Of a stretch of DNA of 64,000 nt, positions 46,055 to 55,626 are shown piece by piece. How positions within the stretch are numbered: the stretch's first letter is position 1; each line of letters opens with the position of its first letter. A model generated the notes under the pieces. The model did not search any database, was not told the DNA's origin, and was given only the letters and a program-made list of their open reading frames with translations. The stretch is taken from positions 15,982 to 79,981 of the forward strand of contig CAZOFY010000003.1 in NCBI GenBank assembly GCA_964579245.1, in the 5' to 3' direction. Both the position numbers and the translations under genes were made by a program. This DNA comes from Firm-13 sp964579245 (GTDB taxonomy: Bacteria; Bacillota; Clostridia; Saccharofermentanales; Saccharofermentanaceae).

Positions 46055-46732
46055 TCAAGTCGTCGCATTTTTTATGATTTTGTCGATTTCGTCATCAGAG
46101 TCAATTGGTTTTACTTCAACCACATGTCCGCGATACGCTCCCTGTACCTCAATGGCGTCCTTCTTCAACGACAAGAAATCCTCAAGACCGGCCAGGTCAC
46201 GAGTTGTTGTCTGGTAGCAGGCGGAAGACTTCACGTCGTCCAGAATCAGGTATTGTACACCGACATTTGTCTTCGTCGTCAATCCGCGCAACTCGTCTGC
46301 CTTATCCGGTTTTCCGTCACGTGTTTCAAAATTAGCGAAATCGATCATGATTTTCTGAAACTGATAGCGAAGGATAATTTTCTTGTTGTTGTAATCGACG
46401 GCAACGCGATAGTTGGCAATCAGGAACGTATGCGAAAATACAATCACGGTAATGATGAATACGGCAATACAAAGGATGGCAATGATGAGATTCTGTGATG
46501 CCGGCAAAAAGAAAAACACGGCACCGAAAACGGATAAGGCTGCAAGAACGCCGCAGACCACCCTTCTTCTTGTAATTATGCTTGGATTTGCGGGATAACA
46601 GTGGACGGTATCCTTCGGCAACGTAGCCGGATCCGTCTTAACTCGATCCGCTTTTTTTTGCTGGTCCGTATTTGTGACTTCCTCTTCGTTCTGCGAATTC
46701 ATTGAAGACAGATCATTCTCATTCTGGCTCAT
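46055..46732 (-). CDS. Uncharacterised two-helix membrane protein
   Basis: 225 residues. An acidic N-terminus (about 50 residues), two membrane segments (about 56-78 and 85-108) and a C-terminal cytoplasmic domain with strands such as YRVAVDYNNKKIILRYQF that suggest a bacterial PH-like fold. No known motif recognised. GGGGAGG precedes the ATG. It follows valS by 22 bp and may be cotranscribed with it. Confidence 0.65.
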   Translation of the reverse strand: MSQNENDLSSMNSQNEEEVTNTDQQKKADRVKTDPATLPKDTVHCYPANPSIITRRRVVCGVLAALSVFGAVFFFLPASQNLIIAILCIAVFIITVIVFSHTFLIANYRVAVDYNNKKIILRYQFQKIMIDFANFETRDGKPDKADELRGLTTKTNVGVQYLILDDVKSSACYQTTTRDLAGLEDFLSLKKDAIEVQGAYRGHVVEVKPIDSDDEIDKIIKNATT

Positions 46733-46754
46733 AAGTTTCCTCCCCGTTTGTCGA

Positions 46755-49412
46755 CTATGCTTTTAGCGCTTCGATACGCGATAGAATATTGGAGAACATC
46801 TCCTGATACTTATCACTCTTTTCGCGCTCTGCCGCTATGACCTTATCCGGTGCCTTCCCGACAAATTCTGCATTGGAAAGCTTTTGCCGGACACGCTCGA
46901 TTTCCTTCTCCAGATTTACTTTCTCTTTCTCCAGACGTTCCTTCTCCTTCTCAATGTCGATCAACTCGCCAAGAGGGATATAAAGCTCACCCCCGCCAAA
47001 TACAACCGCCACCGCAGTCGATGGAATTTTCTCCTTAGGCAGGTTCGTGTCAAGCTCGTTGATACCTGATAATCGGTCCAAAAAGCGAATTCCGTTCTCG
47101 AAAACATCTTTGATGGAAGAATCAGCTGTCACTAGGATTGCGCTGGCTTTTTTCGATGGGGCGACGCCCATATTAATTCGAACGTTTCGAATGGCCCGAA
47201 TCGCATCCATCAGGATTGTCATTCGGCGTTCCTCTTCCGGAAAAGACCAGTTCCGTGAGGACGTCGGCCAGTCAGAAACCATGATAGAGGCGGCTTTATC
47301 GGATTTCACAAGATTCTGATAAACTTCCTCTGTGAGAAAAGGCATGAAAGGATGCAACAGCTGCATCGCACGTGCCAACGTCTCATTCAAAACATAACGG
47401 GCTATCATGGCCGTCTCAGGTTCTCCGTCAAACAAGCGAGCCTTGACGATTTCAATATACCAGTCGCAGTACTCCTCCCACAAAAAGCTATAAATCTTTG
47501 CCAACGCCACGCCAAATTCGAATCGGTCGAGATTCGCAGTGACCTCTTCCGTGACCGTATTGAGGCGCGAAAGAATCCACTTATCCTCAACCTGGAAAAG
47601 CGACTCATCAACGGAATCAAAGGACTCATCATCAGCACAATTCATCAATACAAAACGCATGGCATTCCAAATCTTGTTCGAGAAATTTCTGCCTGCCTCG
47701 ATCTTGTCTTCTTGAAAACGCTGATCATTTCCGGGGGCATTACCGGTAACTAATGCATAACGGAGAGCATCAGAACCGTACTTGTCAATCAGGATCAACG
47801 GATCAATGCCATTACCTAATGATTTACTCATCTTTCTGCCTTGGGCATCGCGAATAATGCCGTGGATCAGAACATAATCAAACGGGGCTTTGTCCATGCA
47901 CGCCATGCCCGAGAAAATCATTCTGGCAACCCAGAAGAATATAATGTCATACGCCGTAACAAGGACGTTGGTCGGGTAGAAATATTGAAGTTCCTCTGTC
48001 TTCTCCGGCCAGCCGAGGGTCGAAAAAGGCCACAATGCAGATGAAAACCAAGTATCGAGAGTATCTTCGTCCTGAATCAGGTTCCTTGATCCACATTTCG
48101 AACAAGTATCCGGGTGTAGCGCTGCGACTGTGATTTCGCCGCAATCCGCACAGTAATATGCCGGTATGCGATGTCCCCACCAGAGTTGACGGGAGATACA
48201 CCAGTCACGAATATTTTCCATCCAATTGAAGTATGTCTTGTCAAATCTCTCCGGAACGAACTTGGTATCACCCTCACGTACCGCACGGATCGCCGGCTCT
48301 GCCAAAGGCTTCATTTTCACAAACCACTGAAAAGACACTCGGGGTTCGACGATAGTGCCACAACGATAACAGGTCCCGACATTATGACGGTGAGGCTTCG
48401 TTTCAAGTAGAAACCCGCCTGCCGACAGGTCTTCGACAATCTTCTTCCTGGCGGCATACCGTTCCATCCCCTGATAGACGCCCGCGTTTTCATTCATATG
48501 AGCATCATCCGTCATTACATTCAGAATTGGCAGTTGATGGCGCAGACCGACCTCGAAATCGTTCGGATCATGTGCCGGAGTAATCTTAACGACTCCGGTC
48601 CCGAAGTCCTTCTCTACATACGTATCCGCAACGATCGGAATCTCCCTTCCGACAAGCGGAAGGATGACCGTCTTACCGATGAGCGCCTGATAACGATCAT
48701 CCTCAGGATGTACCGCTACAGCCGTATCTCCCAGGAGAGTTTCCGGTCTGGTCGTCGCAAGAACGAGCTCTCCGGAACCATCGGCTAACGGGTAGCGAAT
48801 GTGCCAGAAGCTGCCGTCTTTCTCTTCATACTCGACTTCCGCTTCTGAAATCGAGGTCAAACAATGAGGGCACCAATTTACAATACGCTCGCCCCGATAA
48901 ATAAGACCTTCCTCGTAATACTTCACGAAAACCTTTGTAACAGCGTCCGACAAACCCTCGTCCATCGTGAATCGTTCACGGTCCCAATCACAGGAAGAGC
49001 CTAAACGCTTAAGCTGCTCGACAATTCTCGAGCCATACTCTTCGCGCCATTCCCAGGCACGTTCCAAAAAACCTTCGCGGCCTAGATCTTCCTTCGTTAC
49101 TCCATCTTTCTTCATCGCCTCAACGATCTTCGCTTCGGTCGCGATCGCAGCGTGATCCGTTCCCGGGAGCCATAAAGCAGAATACCCGCTCATGCGCTTA
49201 TAACGTGTGAGAATATCCTGCAGCGTGTTGTCCAAGGCGTGGCCCATATGAAGCTGCCCGGTAATATTCGGCGGCGGCATTACGATGCAAAAAGGCTTTT
49301 TCTCCGGGTCGACGACGGCGTGAAAATATTTCTTCTCTTGCCATTCCCGGTATATTCTCGCTTCTGCTTCTGCCGGCTCAAACGCCTTACTTACCTTATC
49401 AACACGTGTCAT
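46755..49412 (-). CDS. valS: Valyl-tRNA synthetase
   Basis: 885 residues, class I. HMGH at 55-58 in PPPNITGQLHMGHALD, the editing domain, GRKMSKSLGNGIDP (KMSKS), anticodon domain, and the C-terminal coiled coil (IDIEKEKERLEKEKVNLEKEIERVRQKL). A CxxC pair (CADCG/CSKCG) sits in the connective region. GAGGAGA precedes the ATG. No T-box lies in the 29-bp gap to the upstream gene, so valS appears to depend on the acyl-CoA synthetase transcript. Confidence 0.96.
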   Translation of the reverse strand: MTRVDKVSKAFEPAEAEARIYREWQEKKYFHAVVDPEKKPFCIVMPPPNITGQLHMGHALDNTLQDILTRYKRMSGYSALWLPGTDHAAIATEAKIVEAMKKDGVTKEDLGREGFLERAWEWREEYGSRIVEQLKRLGSSCDWDRERFTMDEGLSDAVTKVFVKYYEEGLIYRGERIVNWCPHCLTSISEAEVEYEEKDGSFWHIRYPLADGSGELVLATTRPETLLGDTAVAVHPEDDRYQALIGKTVILPLVGREIPIVADTYVEKDFGTGVVKITPAHDPNDFEVGLRHQLPILNVMTDDAHMNENAGVYQGMERYAARKKIVEDLSAGGFLLETKPHRHNVGTCYRCGTIVEPRVSFQWFVKMKPLAEPAIRAVREGDTKFVPERFDKTYFNWMENIRDWCISRQLWWGHRIPAYYCADCGEITVAALHPDTCSKCGSRNLIQDEDTLDTWFSSALWPFSTLGWPEKTEELQYFYPTNVLVTAYDIIFFWVARMIFSGMACMDKAPFDYVLIHGIIRDAQGRKMSKSLGNGIDPLILIDKYGSDALRYALVTGNAPGNDQRFQEDKIEAGRNFSNKIWNAMRFVLMNCADDESFDSVDESLFQVEDKWILSRLNTVTEEVTANLDRFEFGVALAKIYSFLWEEYCDWYIEIVKARLFDGEPETAMIARYVLNETLARAMQLLHPFMPFLTEEVYQNLVKSDKAASIMVSDWPTSSRNWSFPEEERRMTILMDAIRAIRNVRINMGVAPSKKASAILVTADSSIKDVFENGIRFLDRLSGINELDTNLPKEKIPSTAVAVVFGGGELYIPLGELIDIEKEKERLEKEKVNLEKEIERVRQKLSNAEFVGKAPDKVIAAEREKSDKYQEMFSNILSRIEALKA

Positions 49413-49441
49413 CTTATCTCTCCTCTGGTTCTATTCTGTCA

Positions 49442-51133
49442 TTATGATTGTTTTGCGGTGTCTCTCTCTCGAATCTCAACACGGCGGATCTTGCCGCTTA
49501 TTGTTTTGGGGAGTTCATCGACATACTCTATGATTCTCGGGTACTTATAAGGCGCGGTAACTTTCTTAACGTGGTTCTGCAATTCTTTTGTCAGAGAATC
49601 GGATCCAACATAACCTTTGCAAAGAACAACGGTCGCTTTGACGGCAAAACCACGCTCCGGGTCCGGAACACCCGTAACAGCGCATTCCATAACAGCCGCG
49701 TGCTCCATCAGCGCGCTCTCTACCTCAAACGGTCCGATACGATACCCCGAGCTCTTAATCACATCATCTACTCTTCCGACATACCACAAGAAGCCCATTT
49801 CATCTCGATAGGCAGTATCTCCGGTATGATACAGGCCGTCATGCCAAGCACGCTTTGTCGCTTCCTCATCACGAAAATACTCCCGATACACGCCCAAAGG
49901 CTTTCCGCCGACAGTGTCATCAGTCTGAATGCAAATCTCACCGATAACACCGCTTGTGACCTCCTGCCCGTTCTCATCGGCTATGATAACCTGATATCCG
50001 GGCGATACCAGGCCCATTGAGCCTAGACGCGGCTGAATCCACGGAAACAGTGTCGCACATACGAGTGTGGTCTCGGTCTGTCCGAAGCCCTCAAAAATCT
50101 TCAGGCCGGTATTCTTGAGCCACTGGCTGTAAACCTCCGGATTCAAGGCTTCGCCCGCTGTACAGCAATGCTTCAATGATGAGAGATCATAAGGGGAGAA
50201 ATCCTCCTTGATCATGAATCGATACATCGTCGGAGGTGCACAGAAAGTCGTGATCTTGTATTTTGCAACCTTATCCAAGATATCCGCGGCATTGAATTTG
50301 TCAAAATCGTAAGTAAATATGGCTGACTCTCCAAGCCATTGCCCATACATTTTACCCCATAGCGACTTGAGCCAGCCGGTATCGGAAATTGTGAAATGCA
50401 GTCCTCCGTCCTCGACGCGATGCCAGAGAACGCCTGTCATCAAGTGTCCCAACGGATAGGAGAAGTCATGCACGACCATCTTCGGATACCCTGTTGTCCC
50501 CGAAGAAAAGGACATGATCATCGGATCCGTTACCTTCGTATCTGCTTCGCCTGTCGGACGATGCCATTCATCACTTGCCGTTTCAAAAGCCTGGTCAAAA
50601 TCAATCCAGCCCGGAACCGGTTTGCGGCGCGTGACAGCCCGGATCTGCAAAGTCTCGTATTGGCCGAGCGCCTCGTCAACATTCTCGGTACAATCGCCGT
50701 CCCCTGTCATCAGAATCATTTTGATGCTACCGGCGTTCATGCGATAAATATAATCCTTAGCAGTCAGAAGATGCGTGGCCTGAACGGCAATCGCTCCGAT
50801 TTTATGAAGGCCCATCATGCAGTACCAGAATTCATAGCCGCGCTTTAAGACAAGCATGACAAAATCGCCCTTCTTTATACCTACGCTCGTGAAGAAGTTG
50901 GCTGCCTTATTGGAAAGTCTGGACATATCGGCAAATGTAAAAGTCCTGTCTTGTCCGTCATTCGATACCCAGACCATTGCCTTCTTCTGTGGTGATCTTT
51001 GAGCGAGAACATCCAGAACATCATAGGCAAAATTGAAGGTGTCGGGATAGTCGACGCGATAATTCTTCGTAAGGTCCTCTAAAGTCGCGTACTGATCTCG
51101 ATGTCTACCGATAAATTGCTCATAGATTGGCAT
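49442..51133 (-). CDS. AMP-forming acyl-CoA synthetase
   Basis: 563 residues, ANL superfamily, resembling medium-chain or acetyl-CoA-synthetase-like ligases of anaerobes. MSFSSGTTGYPKMV is the P-loop-like motif; GFGQTETTL, YHTGDTAYRDEMGFLWYVGRVDDVIKSSGYRIGPFEVE and PKTISGKIRR (catalytic Lys) follow, all intact. The ATG at 51133 has AAGGAG 8 nt upstream; the ATG two codons earlier does not. Overlaps the regulator gene by 14 bp. Substrate unknown. Confidence 0.88.
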   Translation of the reverse strand: MPIYEQFIGRHRDQYATLEDLTKNYRVDYPDTFNFAYDVLDVLAQRSPQKKAMVWVSNDGQDRTFTFADMSRLSNKAANFFTSVGIKKGDFVMLVLKRGYEFWYCMMGLHKIGAIAVQATHLLTAKDYIYRMNAGSIKMILMTGDGDCTENVDEALGQYETLQIRAVTRRKPVPGWIDFDQAFETASDEWHRPTGEADTKVTDPMIMSFSSGTTGYPKMVVHDFSYPLGHLMTGVLWHRVEDGGLHFTISDTGWLKSLWGKMYGQWLGESAIFTYDFDKFNAADILDKVAKYKITTFCAPPTMYRFMIKEDFSPYDLSSLKHCCTAGEALNPEVYSQWLKNTGLKIFEGFGQTETTLVCATLFPWIQPRLGSMGLVSPGYQVIIADENGQEVTSGVIGEICIQTDDTVGGKPLGVYREYFRDEEATKRAWHDGLYHTGDTAYRDEMGFLWYVGRVDDVIKSSGYRIGPFEVESALMEHAAVMECAVTGVPDPERGFAVKATVVLCKGYVGSDSLTKELQNHVKKVTAPYKYPRIIEYVDELPKTISGKIRRVEIRERDTAKQS

Positions 51134-51698
51134 AAGCATTCTCCTTTTTCATGACAATAGCCAGGAACTTGCAAGGCCGTCCATTCGTTGCCTTCATAGC
51201 ATGAGGGATTCCTGAATCGAAATAGATACTGTCACCCTCTTCGAGTACATAGGAGATTTCTCCAATGTAGAAAACCATTGATCCTTCCACGACATAGTTA
51301 AATTCTTGTCCGTCATGAGAATGAAGCGTCGGAACCGAATCCTCCTTCGGCTCGACGGTCACCATAAAAGGCTCCGCCATCTTATTGCGGAACGTAAAAG
51401 CAAGGTGCTTATAATTATAGGCTTCCCGGCGCTTAACCTCGAAGCCGCCGCCCTTTTTAACCATCGTACACGTACTGAGCTTGGGCGAATCACCGCTCAT
51501 CAGGTCAACAACATCAACACCTAGAATACTGGCGGCTTGATATAAAAATGAAAAAGAGAAATCCTTCTCTCCGTTTTCGAAAGAAATATATTCGTCGAGC
51601 GGTATTTCACATCGTTTTGCCATTCCTTCAAGAGAAATATCTTCGATCTCTCTCAAAGCCTTCAATCTTTTTCCCATTTCCTGGAGTTGGTCTGTCAT
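51120..51698 (-). CDS. XRE-family regulator with cupin domain
   Basis: 192 residues from the ATG with GGGAGG 6 nt upstream. N-terminal helix-turn-helix (GKRLKALREIEDISLEGMAKRCEI, about 7-60) and C-terminal cupin (VPTLHSHDGQEFNYVVEGSMVFYIGE ... DSIYFDSGIPHAM), which could bind a small ligand. The gene overlaps the acyl-CoA synthetase, a pairing that occurs in many anaerobes, so the ligand may be the acid or acyl-CoA handled by that enzyme. Probably autoregulated through the promoter at 51753-51781. Confidence 0.88.
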   Translation of the reverse strand: MTDQLQEMGKRLKALREIEDISLEGMAKRCEIPLDEYISFENGEKDFSFSFLYQAASILGVDVVDLMSGDSPKLSTCTMVKKGGGFEVKRREAYNYKHLAFTFRNKMAEPFMVTVEPKEDSVPTLHSHDGQEFNYVVEGSMVFYIGEISYVLEEGDSIYFDSGIPHAMKATNGRPCKFLAIVMKKENAYANL

Positions 51699-51752
51699 AC
51701 AATACCTCCCTGCCGTTGAAAAAGCCATCTTGCCTGATTTTGCATAAACTTA

Positions 51753-51781
51753 ATAATAGGTATGTGTTCGAAACCTGTCAA
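51753..51781 (-). promoter_or_regulatory. Near-consensus promoter of the regulator operon
   Basis: Minus strand TTGACA (51776-51781), 17-bp spacer, TATTAT (51753-51758). The spacer holds TTCGAA within a partly palindromic GGT...ACC block, a likely site for the XRE protein. Confidence 0.75.
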
Positions 51782-51874
51782 CAAAAAAGGTGCTGTCACA
51801 TTTTTTTAAGCAAAAATAAATATCTTTACTTCCTTATTCTGTACATAATTTCTATGAAACACCTCAGCTCGTAG

Positions 51875-51880
51875 TATAAT
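51875..51880 (+). promoter_or_regulatory. -10 for the MoxR cluster
   Basis: TATAAT 36 bp before the moxR-like ATG; -35 poor. Confidence 0.45.
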
Positions 51881-51916
51881 AAAAAATAACTGTAACGGAA
51901 AAGCAAGGAGATTTTT

Positions 51917-52927
51917 ATGAGTATGATGCATTCGGATTCATCTCAGGATAGTCGTGTCTATATCCGTGAATTGGCTGACAGAATTCGCGAGAACATCGAA
52001 AAGGTAATCGTTGGCAAGAGGGATACCATTGATCTGTTTCTGACTGCTCTTCTCGCCCAGGGCCATGTTCTTCTTGAGGATGTTCCGGGAACGGGAAAGA
52101 CGAAGCTGGCACGTTCTCTGGCGCGTTCGATTGATGCTGACTTCAGCCGGATTCAATTTACAGCTGACTTACTACCTTCGGATCTGACGGGTATCCATTA
52201 CTACAATCAGAAAGCCGGCGAGTTTGTATTCCGTCCCGGTCCGATCTTTACGAACATACTTCTTGCTGACGAGATCAACCGTGCAACGGCTAGAACGCAG
52301 GCAAGCCTTTTGGAATGTATGGAAGAGAGACAGGTTTCGGTCGATGGTGATACGATGCCGTTAATGCGTCCCTTTCTTGTTATTGCCACTGAGAATCCTG
52401 TTGAGACACAGGGCACTTTCCCTCTTCCGGAAGCGCAGCTTGACCGCTTTCTCATGCGTCTGTCCATGGGGTATCCGGAAAAATCAGATGCGCTTGCAAT
52501 TTTAGCGCGATTCAAATCACAGGATCCTCTCGAACAGCTTGAATCCGTCGTGCACGGTGACGAACTGGTGAAGGCACAGCTCCTCGTTCCGGAAGTCATC
52601 GTAAGTGATACTGTGATGAACTATATGATCGACCTTGTCGAGGCAACAAGGACACACGATTCCGTTCTGCTCGGCGCAAGTCCCAGAGCTTCGATAGCCC
52701 TGATGAAGACATGTCAGGCTTACGCTGCGGTTCATGGAAGGGCGTTTGTCAGTCCGGATGACGTCAAGACTCTCCTGATTCCGGTCATCGCTCATCGTAT
52801 GATATTAAGATCTGCTTCATCCATATCTTTGAACGGACAATTCAGTAAAGGCTATCACCGTGCAGCCGATCTGTTATCCTCCATACTTGCCACTGTGCCC
52901 TGCCCAACGGAAGATTTTACATCTTGA
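51917..52927 (+). CDS. MoxR-family AAA+ ATPase
   Basis: 336 residues. Walker A EDVPGTGKTKLA, Walker B LLADEINRATARTQASLLECMEE, sensor ATENPVETQGTFPLPEAQLDRF. MoxR ATPases act as chaperones that mature or activate partner complexes, usually with a DUF58/VWA protein encoded next door, as here. AAGGAG lies 6 nt before the ATG. Confidence 0.93.
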   Translation: MSMMHSDSSQDSRVYIRELADRIRENIEKVIVGKRDTIDLFLTALLAQGHVLLEDVPGTGKTKLARSLARSIDADFSRIQFTADLLPSDLTGIHYYNQKAGEFVFRPGPIFTNILLADEINRATARTQASLLECMEERQVSVDGDTMPLMRPFLVIATENPVETQGTFPLPEAQLDRFLMRLSMGYPEKSDALAILARFKSQDPLEQLESVVHGDELVKAQLLVPEVIVSDTVMNYMIDLVEATRTHDSVLLGASPRASIALMKTCQAYAAVHGRAFVSPDDVKTLLIPVIAHRMILRSASSISLNGQFSKGYHRAADLLSSILATVPCPTEDFTS

Positions 52928-52964
52928 TGTTGAATGATGCTCCGAACAGAACAGGAGGTCAAGG

Positions 52965-54095
52965 ATGCCGGTTGTCATCTTCTTATCTATCATTCTCGCT
53001 CTTTTACTCTTACAGGCTTTTATCTATAAGAAAAAGGCTTTATCAAGTCTGGATGTAAGTGTTCGCTTTTCTCAGTCCATCGTTTCTTGCGGTGACATGA
53101 TCACAATTACAGAATCGATTGCGAATCGAAAGGCACTTCCTCTTCCCTGGGTGATGCTGAAGTTCGAAGCTTCTCGAGGACTCGACTTTCTGGATATGAC
53201 AAATACTGCCAAAAGTGATCACTACTATCGGGAGGATCTTCTTTCTCTCGGAATGTGGCAGCGCCACGACCGGCATATCCGAGTTCGTTGCGCCAGACGC
53301 GGATATTTTCGTTTTGTACGTCTTGCCGTTTCCACCCGCGATTTATTATTGCTCACCAGAATTGCAGCTAATTTCCCCTGTGAGTCTACCCTGATCGTTC
53401 TTCCCGAAATTGTTCGTGCTCCTGAAATCAGCACATTGTTCCGGAGGTTTCTGGGAGACTCAATCGACAAGAAGAGCCTCGTCAGTGATCCGTTTACTTT
53501 TGCGGGCATTCGAGAATACCAACCTTGGGATCCATACCGTAATATCAACTGGAAAGCTTCGGCAAAAAACAATACCCTGATGGTGAATATCAATGATAAG
53601 ACGAATCGCAGAGAAATGGTGATTCTGCTGAATGTCATGCCATATTCTCTTTCAAAAGATTACTTCATTTTGGAGAAAAGCATCAGCCTTGTGCTTTCGT
53701 GGGTCACGATGGCGGTCCGCGAGTCTGTCCCGGTACGCTTGATAACAAATAGTATGGATATTCTGACCGATGAATCGATAACAACCGAATCCGGTTGCAG
53801 CGAGGATCATATTCATCAGATCGGCATATCACTTGCCCGTATCGACCTGACTAAGCGCGTCGATCATTTTATCCCGAGTATCCGGTCGGTCTTTGACGAT
53901 GATATAAAAGGAATGACATATGTCGTCATTTCGCCCAATACTGATATGAGATTACAAACGTTTCTCTCTGACAAAGCTTCAGAGGGACACGCGATCACCT
54001 GGGTCGTCCCGTTCGTGACGAAGCAGCCGCCTATTCTTGAGCAGGTAAGCAGCTTTACGATTCCTTTGGAGGTGAACAATGACTGGCTCAGCTAA
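52965..54095 (+). CDS. DUF58 (VWA-like) membrane protein
   Basis: 376 residues with one N-terminal membrane segment (about 2-20). The DUF58 signature GIREYQPWDPYRNINWKASAKNNTLMVN is clear; a VWA-like domain follows. Function in the MoxR system unproven. AGGAGG before the ATG, 37 bp after the ATPase gene, and overlapping the next gene by 17 bp. Confidence 0.9.
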   Translation: MPVVIFLSIILALLLLQAFIYKKKALSSLDVSVRFSQSIVSCGDMITITESIANRKALPLPWVMLKFEASRGLDFLDMTNTAKSDHYYREDLLSLGMWQRHDRHIRVRCARRGYFRFVRLAVSTRDLLLLTRIAANFPCESTLIVLPEIVRAPEISTLFRRFLGDSIDKKSLVSDPFTFAGIREYQPWDPYRNINWKASAKNNTLMVNINDKTNRREMVILLNVMPYSLSKDYFILEKSISLVLSWVTMAVRESVPVRLITNSMDILTDESITTESGCSEDHIHQIGISLARIDLTKRVDHFIPSIRSVFDDDIKGMTYVVISPNTDMRLQTFLSDKASEGHAITWVVPFVTKQPPILEQVSSFTIPLEVNNDWLS

Positions 54096-55320
54096 TAAGC
54101 GGTCACGCCCGATATGGATAAAAGACATGATCCTTCCGGATCTGTTATTGAATCTTATCTTCTTTGCGATAATGGCGGCTGTCGCCACGCTTTTTTTGTC
54201 TGAGAAGCCAAATCTCTTGGGGTTATACATACAGATGCTCTGGTTATTGATACCGACCTTTTTATTTTTCATTCTTAGAAGATTTTCCCTACCCATAGTT
54301 CCCATGTTGATCAGTCATATCATCCTAGCTATTCTTCCCGTTTTTTTTCTTCAGAAACTCCCTGTTATGGTCGCCTTCTGGATGGAGGTCGTCGTCATTT
54401 TTTTGATGCTGTATTCAATAAGAAAAAAGTATCAGAAGACTCTTGCCTCTAACTCCATGCTCGTTGTGATTGTGGCGATTATGCTCCATTTTGCGTTGCT
54501 GTTCGTTGCTCTCCTGTTTCAGCAGAACGAGATGATCCCGTATGTTTTTTCGGTATGCCTGATGATTATTTGTTTTTATTTAGCGTCCAAACAGCTTATT
54601 GATTTCGAAAGTTCGTTCGAACACTTTCTAACGTCTTCCACGCAGCCGGGTCGCCAGATCAAGGCAAATAATCACCGGATTATTTCCATTCTTACCATTG
54701 CTATGTTAATTCTGATACCGGTCACCTTGATCATTCCTTATGATTCCTTTTTGGCTGTCTTGGAGAAGGTAGGATATGTCATAACCGGTGTTGTTTTCTT
54801 TCTCCTGAGTCTGATACCAACTTTTCAGGCTGAAGGATACGATGAAACGTTTCAGATTGAGGATCCTGAAGCATCGCAATTGAGCCCGCAAATGTCCCAG
54901 TTCGTTACCTTCATTCAGATCGTCCTTACGGTGGTCGTGATCTTCGTCCTTTTGGTCGGCCTTTTGAAGGGTGTCGTAAAACTGATTCTCTATTTACGGG
55001 ATAATTATGTTCAGAAACATTTGACAATCAAGTTCTCTGAAAATGAAAATGTAACCGATGAAATTTTTCATCTGGATTCCAAACGGGAAAAAAACAGAAA
55101 GAAAGTCCATAGTTTTGGACAAGGTGAAGAGAAGAGAGTTCGTCGAACCTATTATTCGACGATTCGAAGAGCTATGGCAAAAGGTCTTGACCTCCAGCCT
55201 TCGTCCACTCCGGGTGAAATACAGGAGAAGATAAAAAATCAGTTCGGAACAGATATCTCCGAACTGACTTCAACCTATGAAGAAATGCGCTACGGGCAAC
55301 AGAAGAATGAAACCGAATAA
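54079..55320 (+). CDS. Multi-pass membrane protein with C-terminal DUF4129-like domain
   Basis: 413 residues, about nine membrane segments, then a cytoplasmic C-terminal region. RRTYYSTIRRAMAKGLDLQ...SSTPGEIQ...LTSTYEEMRYG resembles the DUF4129 end of TgpA-type transglutaminase proteins. No transglutaminase core (Cys-His-Asp) is present, so it looks like a TgpA-like scaffold without the enzyme. GGAGG precedes the ATG. Abuts the convergent Dabb gene with no gap. Confidence 0.7.
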   Translation: MTGSANKRSRPIWIKDMILPDLLLNLIFFAIMAAVATLFLSEKPNLLGLYIQMLWLLIPTFLFFILRRFSLPIVPMLISHIILAILPVFFLQKLPVMVAFWMEVVVIFLMLYSIRKKYQKTLASNSMLVVIVAIMLHFALLFVALLFQQNEMIPYVFSVCLMIICFYLASKQLIDFESSFEHFLTSSTQPGRQIKANNHRIISILTIAMLILIPVTLIIPYDSFLAVLEKVGYVITGVVFFLLSLIPTFQAEGYDETFQIEDPEASQLSPQMSQFVTFIQIVLTVVVIFVLLVGLLKGVVKLILYLRDNYVQKHLTIKFSENENVTDEIFHLDSKREKNRKKVHSFGQGEEKRVRRTYYSTIRRAMAKGLDLQPSSTPGEIQEKIKNQFGTDISELTSTYEEMRYGQQKNETE

Positions 55321-55623
55321 TCAGTTTTTGTAATCAATTGCCGTTCTCCCGAATGCCACTTTCCCGACAAACGCACCAGCCTTCAGATGCTCCGGATGAC
55401 CGGCATAATATGCCAGATCCTCAAGACTATCAAAGGAAGAGACGAGAACCATGTCACAGTTTTTGGCATCCGGATTCACGTTACGATAAACATCCAAACG
55501 TCGAATCACTGGGATGACATTGATTAGTGAGGTCAATTGTTCTCTCACCATTGCAAAGTTTTCTTCGGCCGAACGGCCTTCCGCTTGCTCATGAAGCCTC
55601 CACATGACAATATGCTCGATCAT
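55321..55623 (-). CDS. Dabb (stress-responsive alpha/beta-barrel) protein
   Basis: 100 residues. MIEHIVMWRL start, CDMVLVSSFDSLEDLAYYAGHPEHL and ending in AIDYKN are typical of the dimeric Dabb family. Cytoplasmic; catalytic role unknown. AAGGAG is inside the 3' end of the ROK gene, which ends 3 bp before. Confidence 0.88.
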   Translation of the reverse strand: MIEHIVMWRLHEQAEGRSAEENFAMVREQLTSLINVIPVIRRLDVYRNVNPDAKNCDMVLVSSFDSLEDLAYYAGHPEHLKAGAFVGKVAFGRTAIDYKN

Positions 55624-55626
55624 TTG

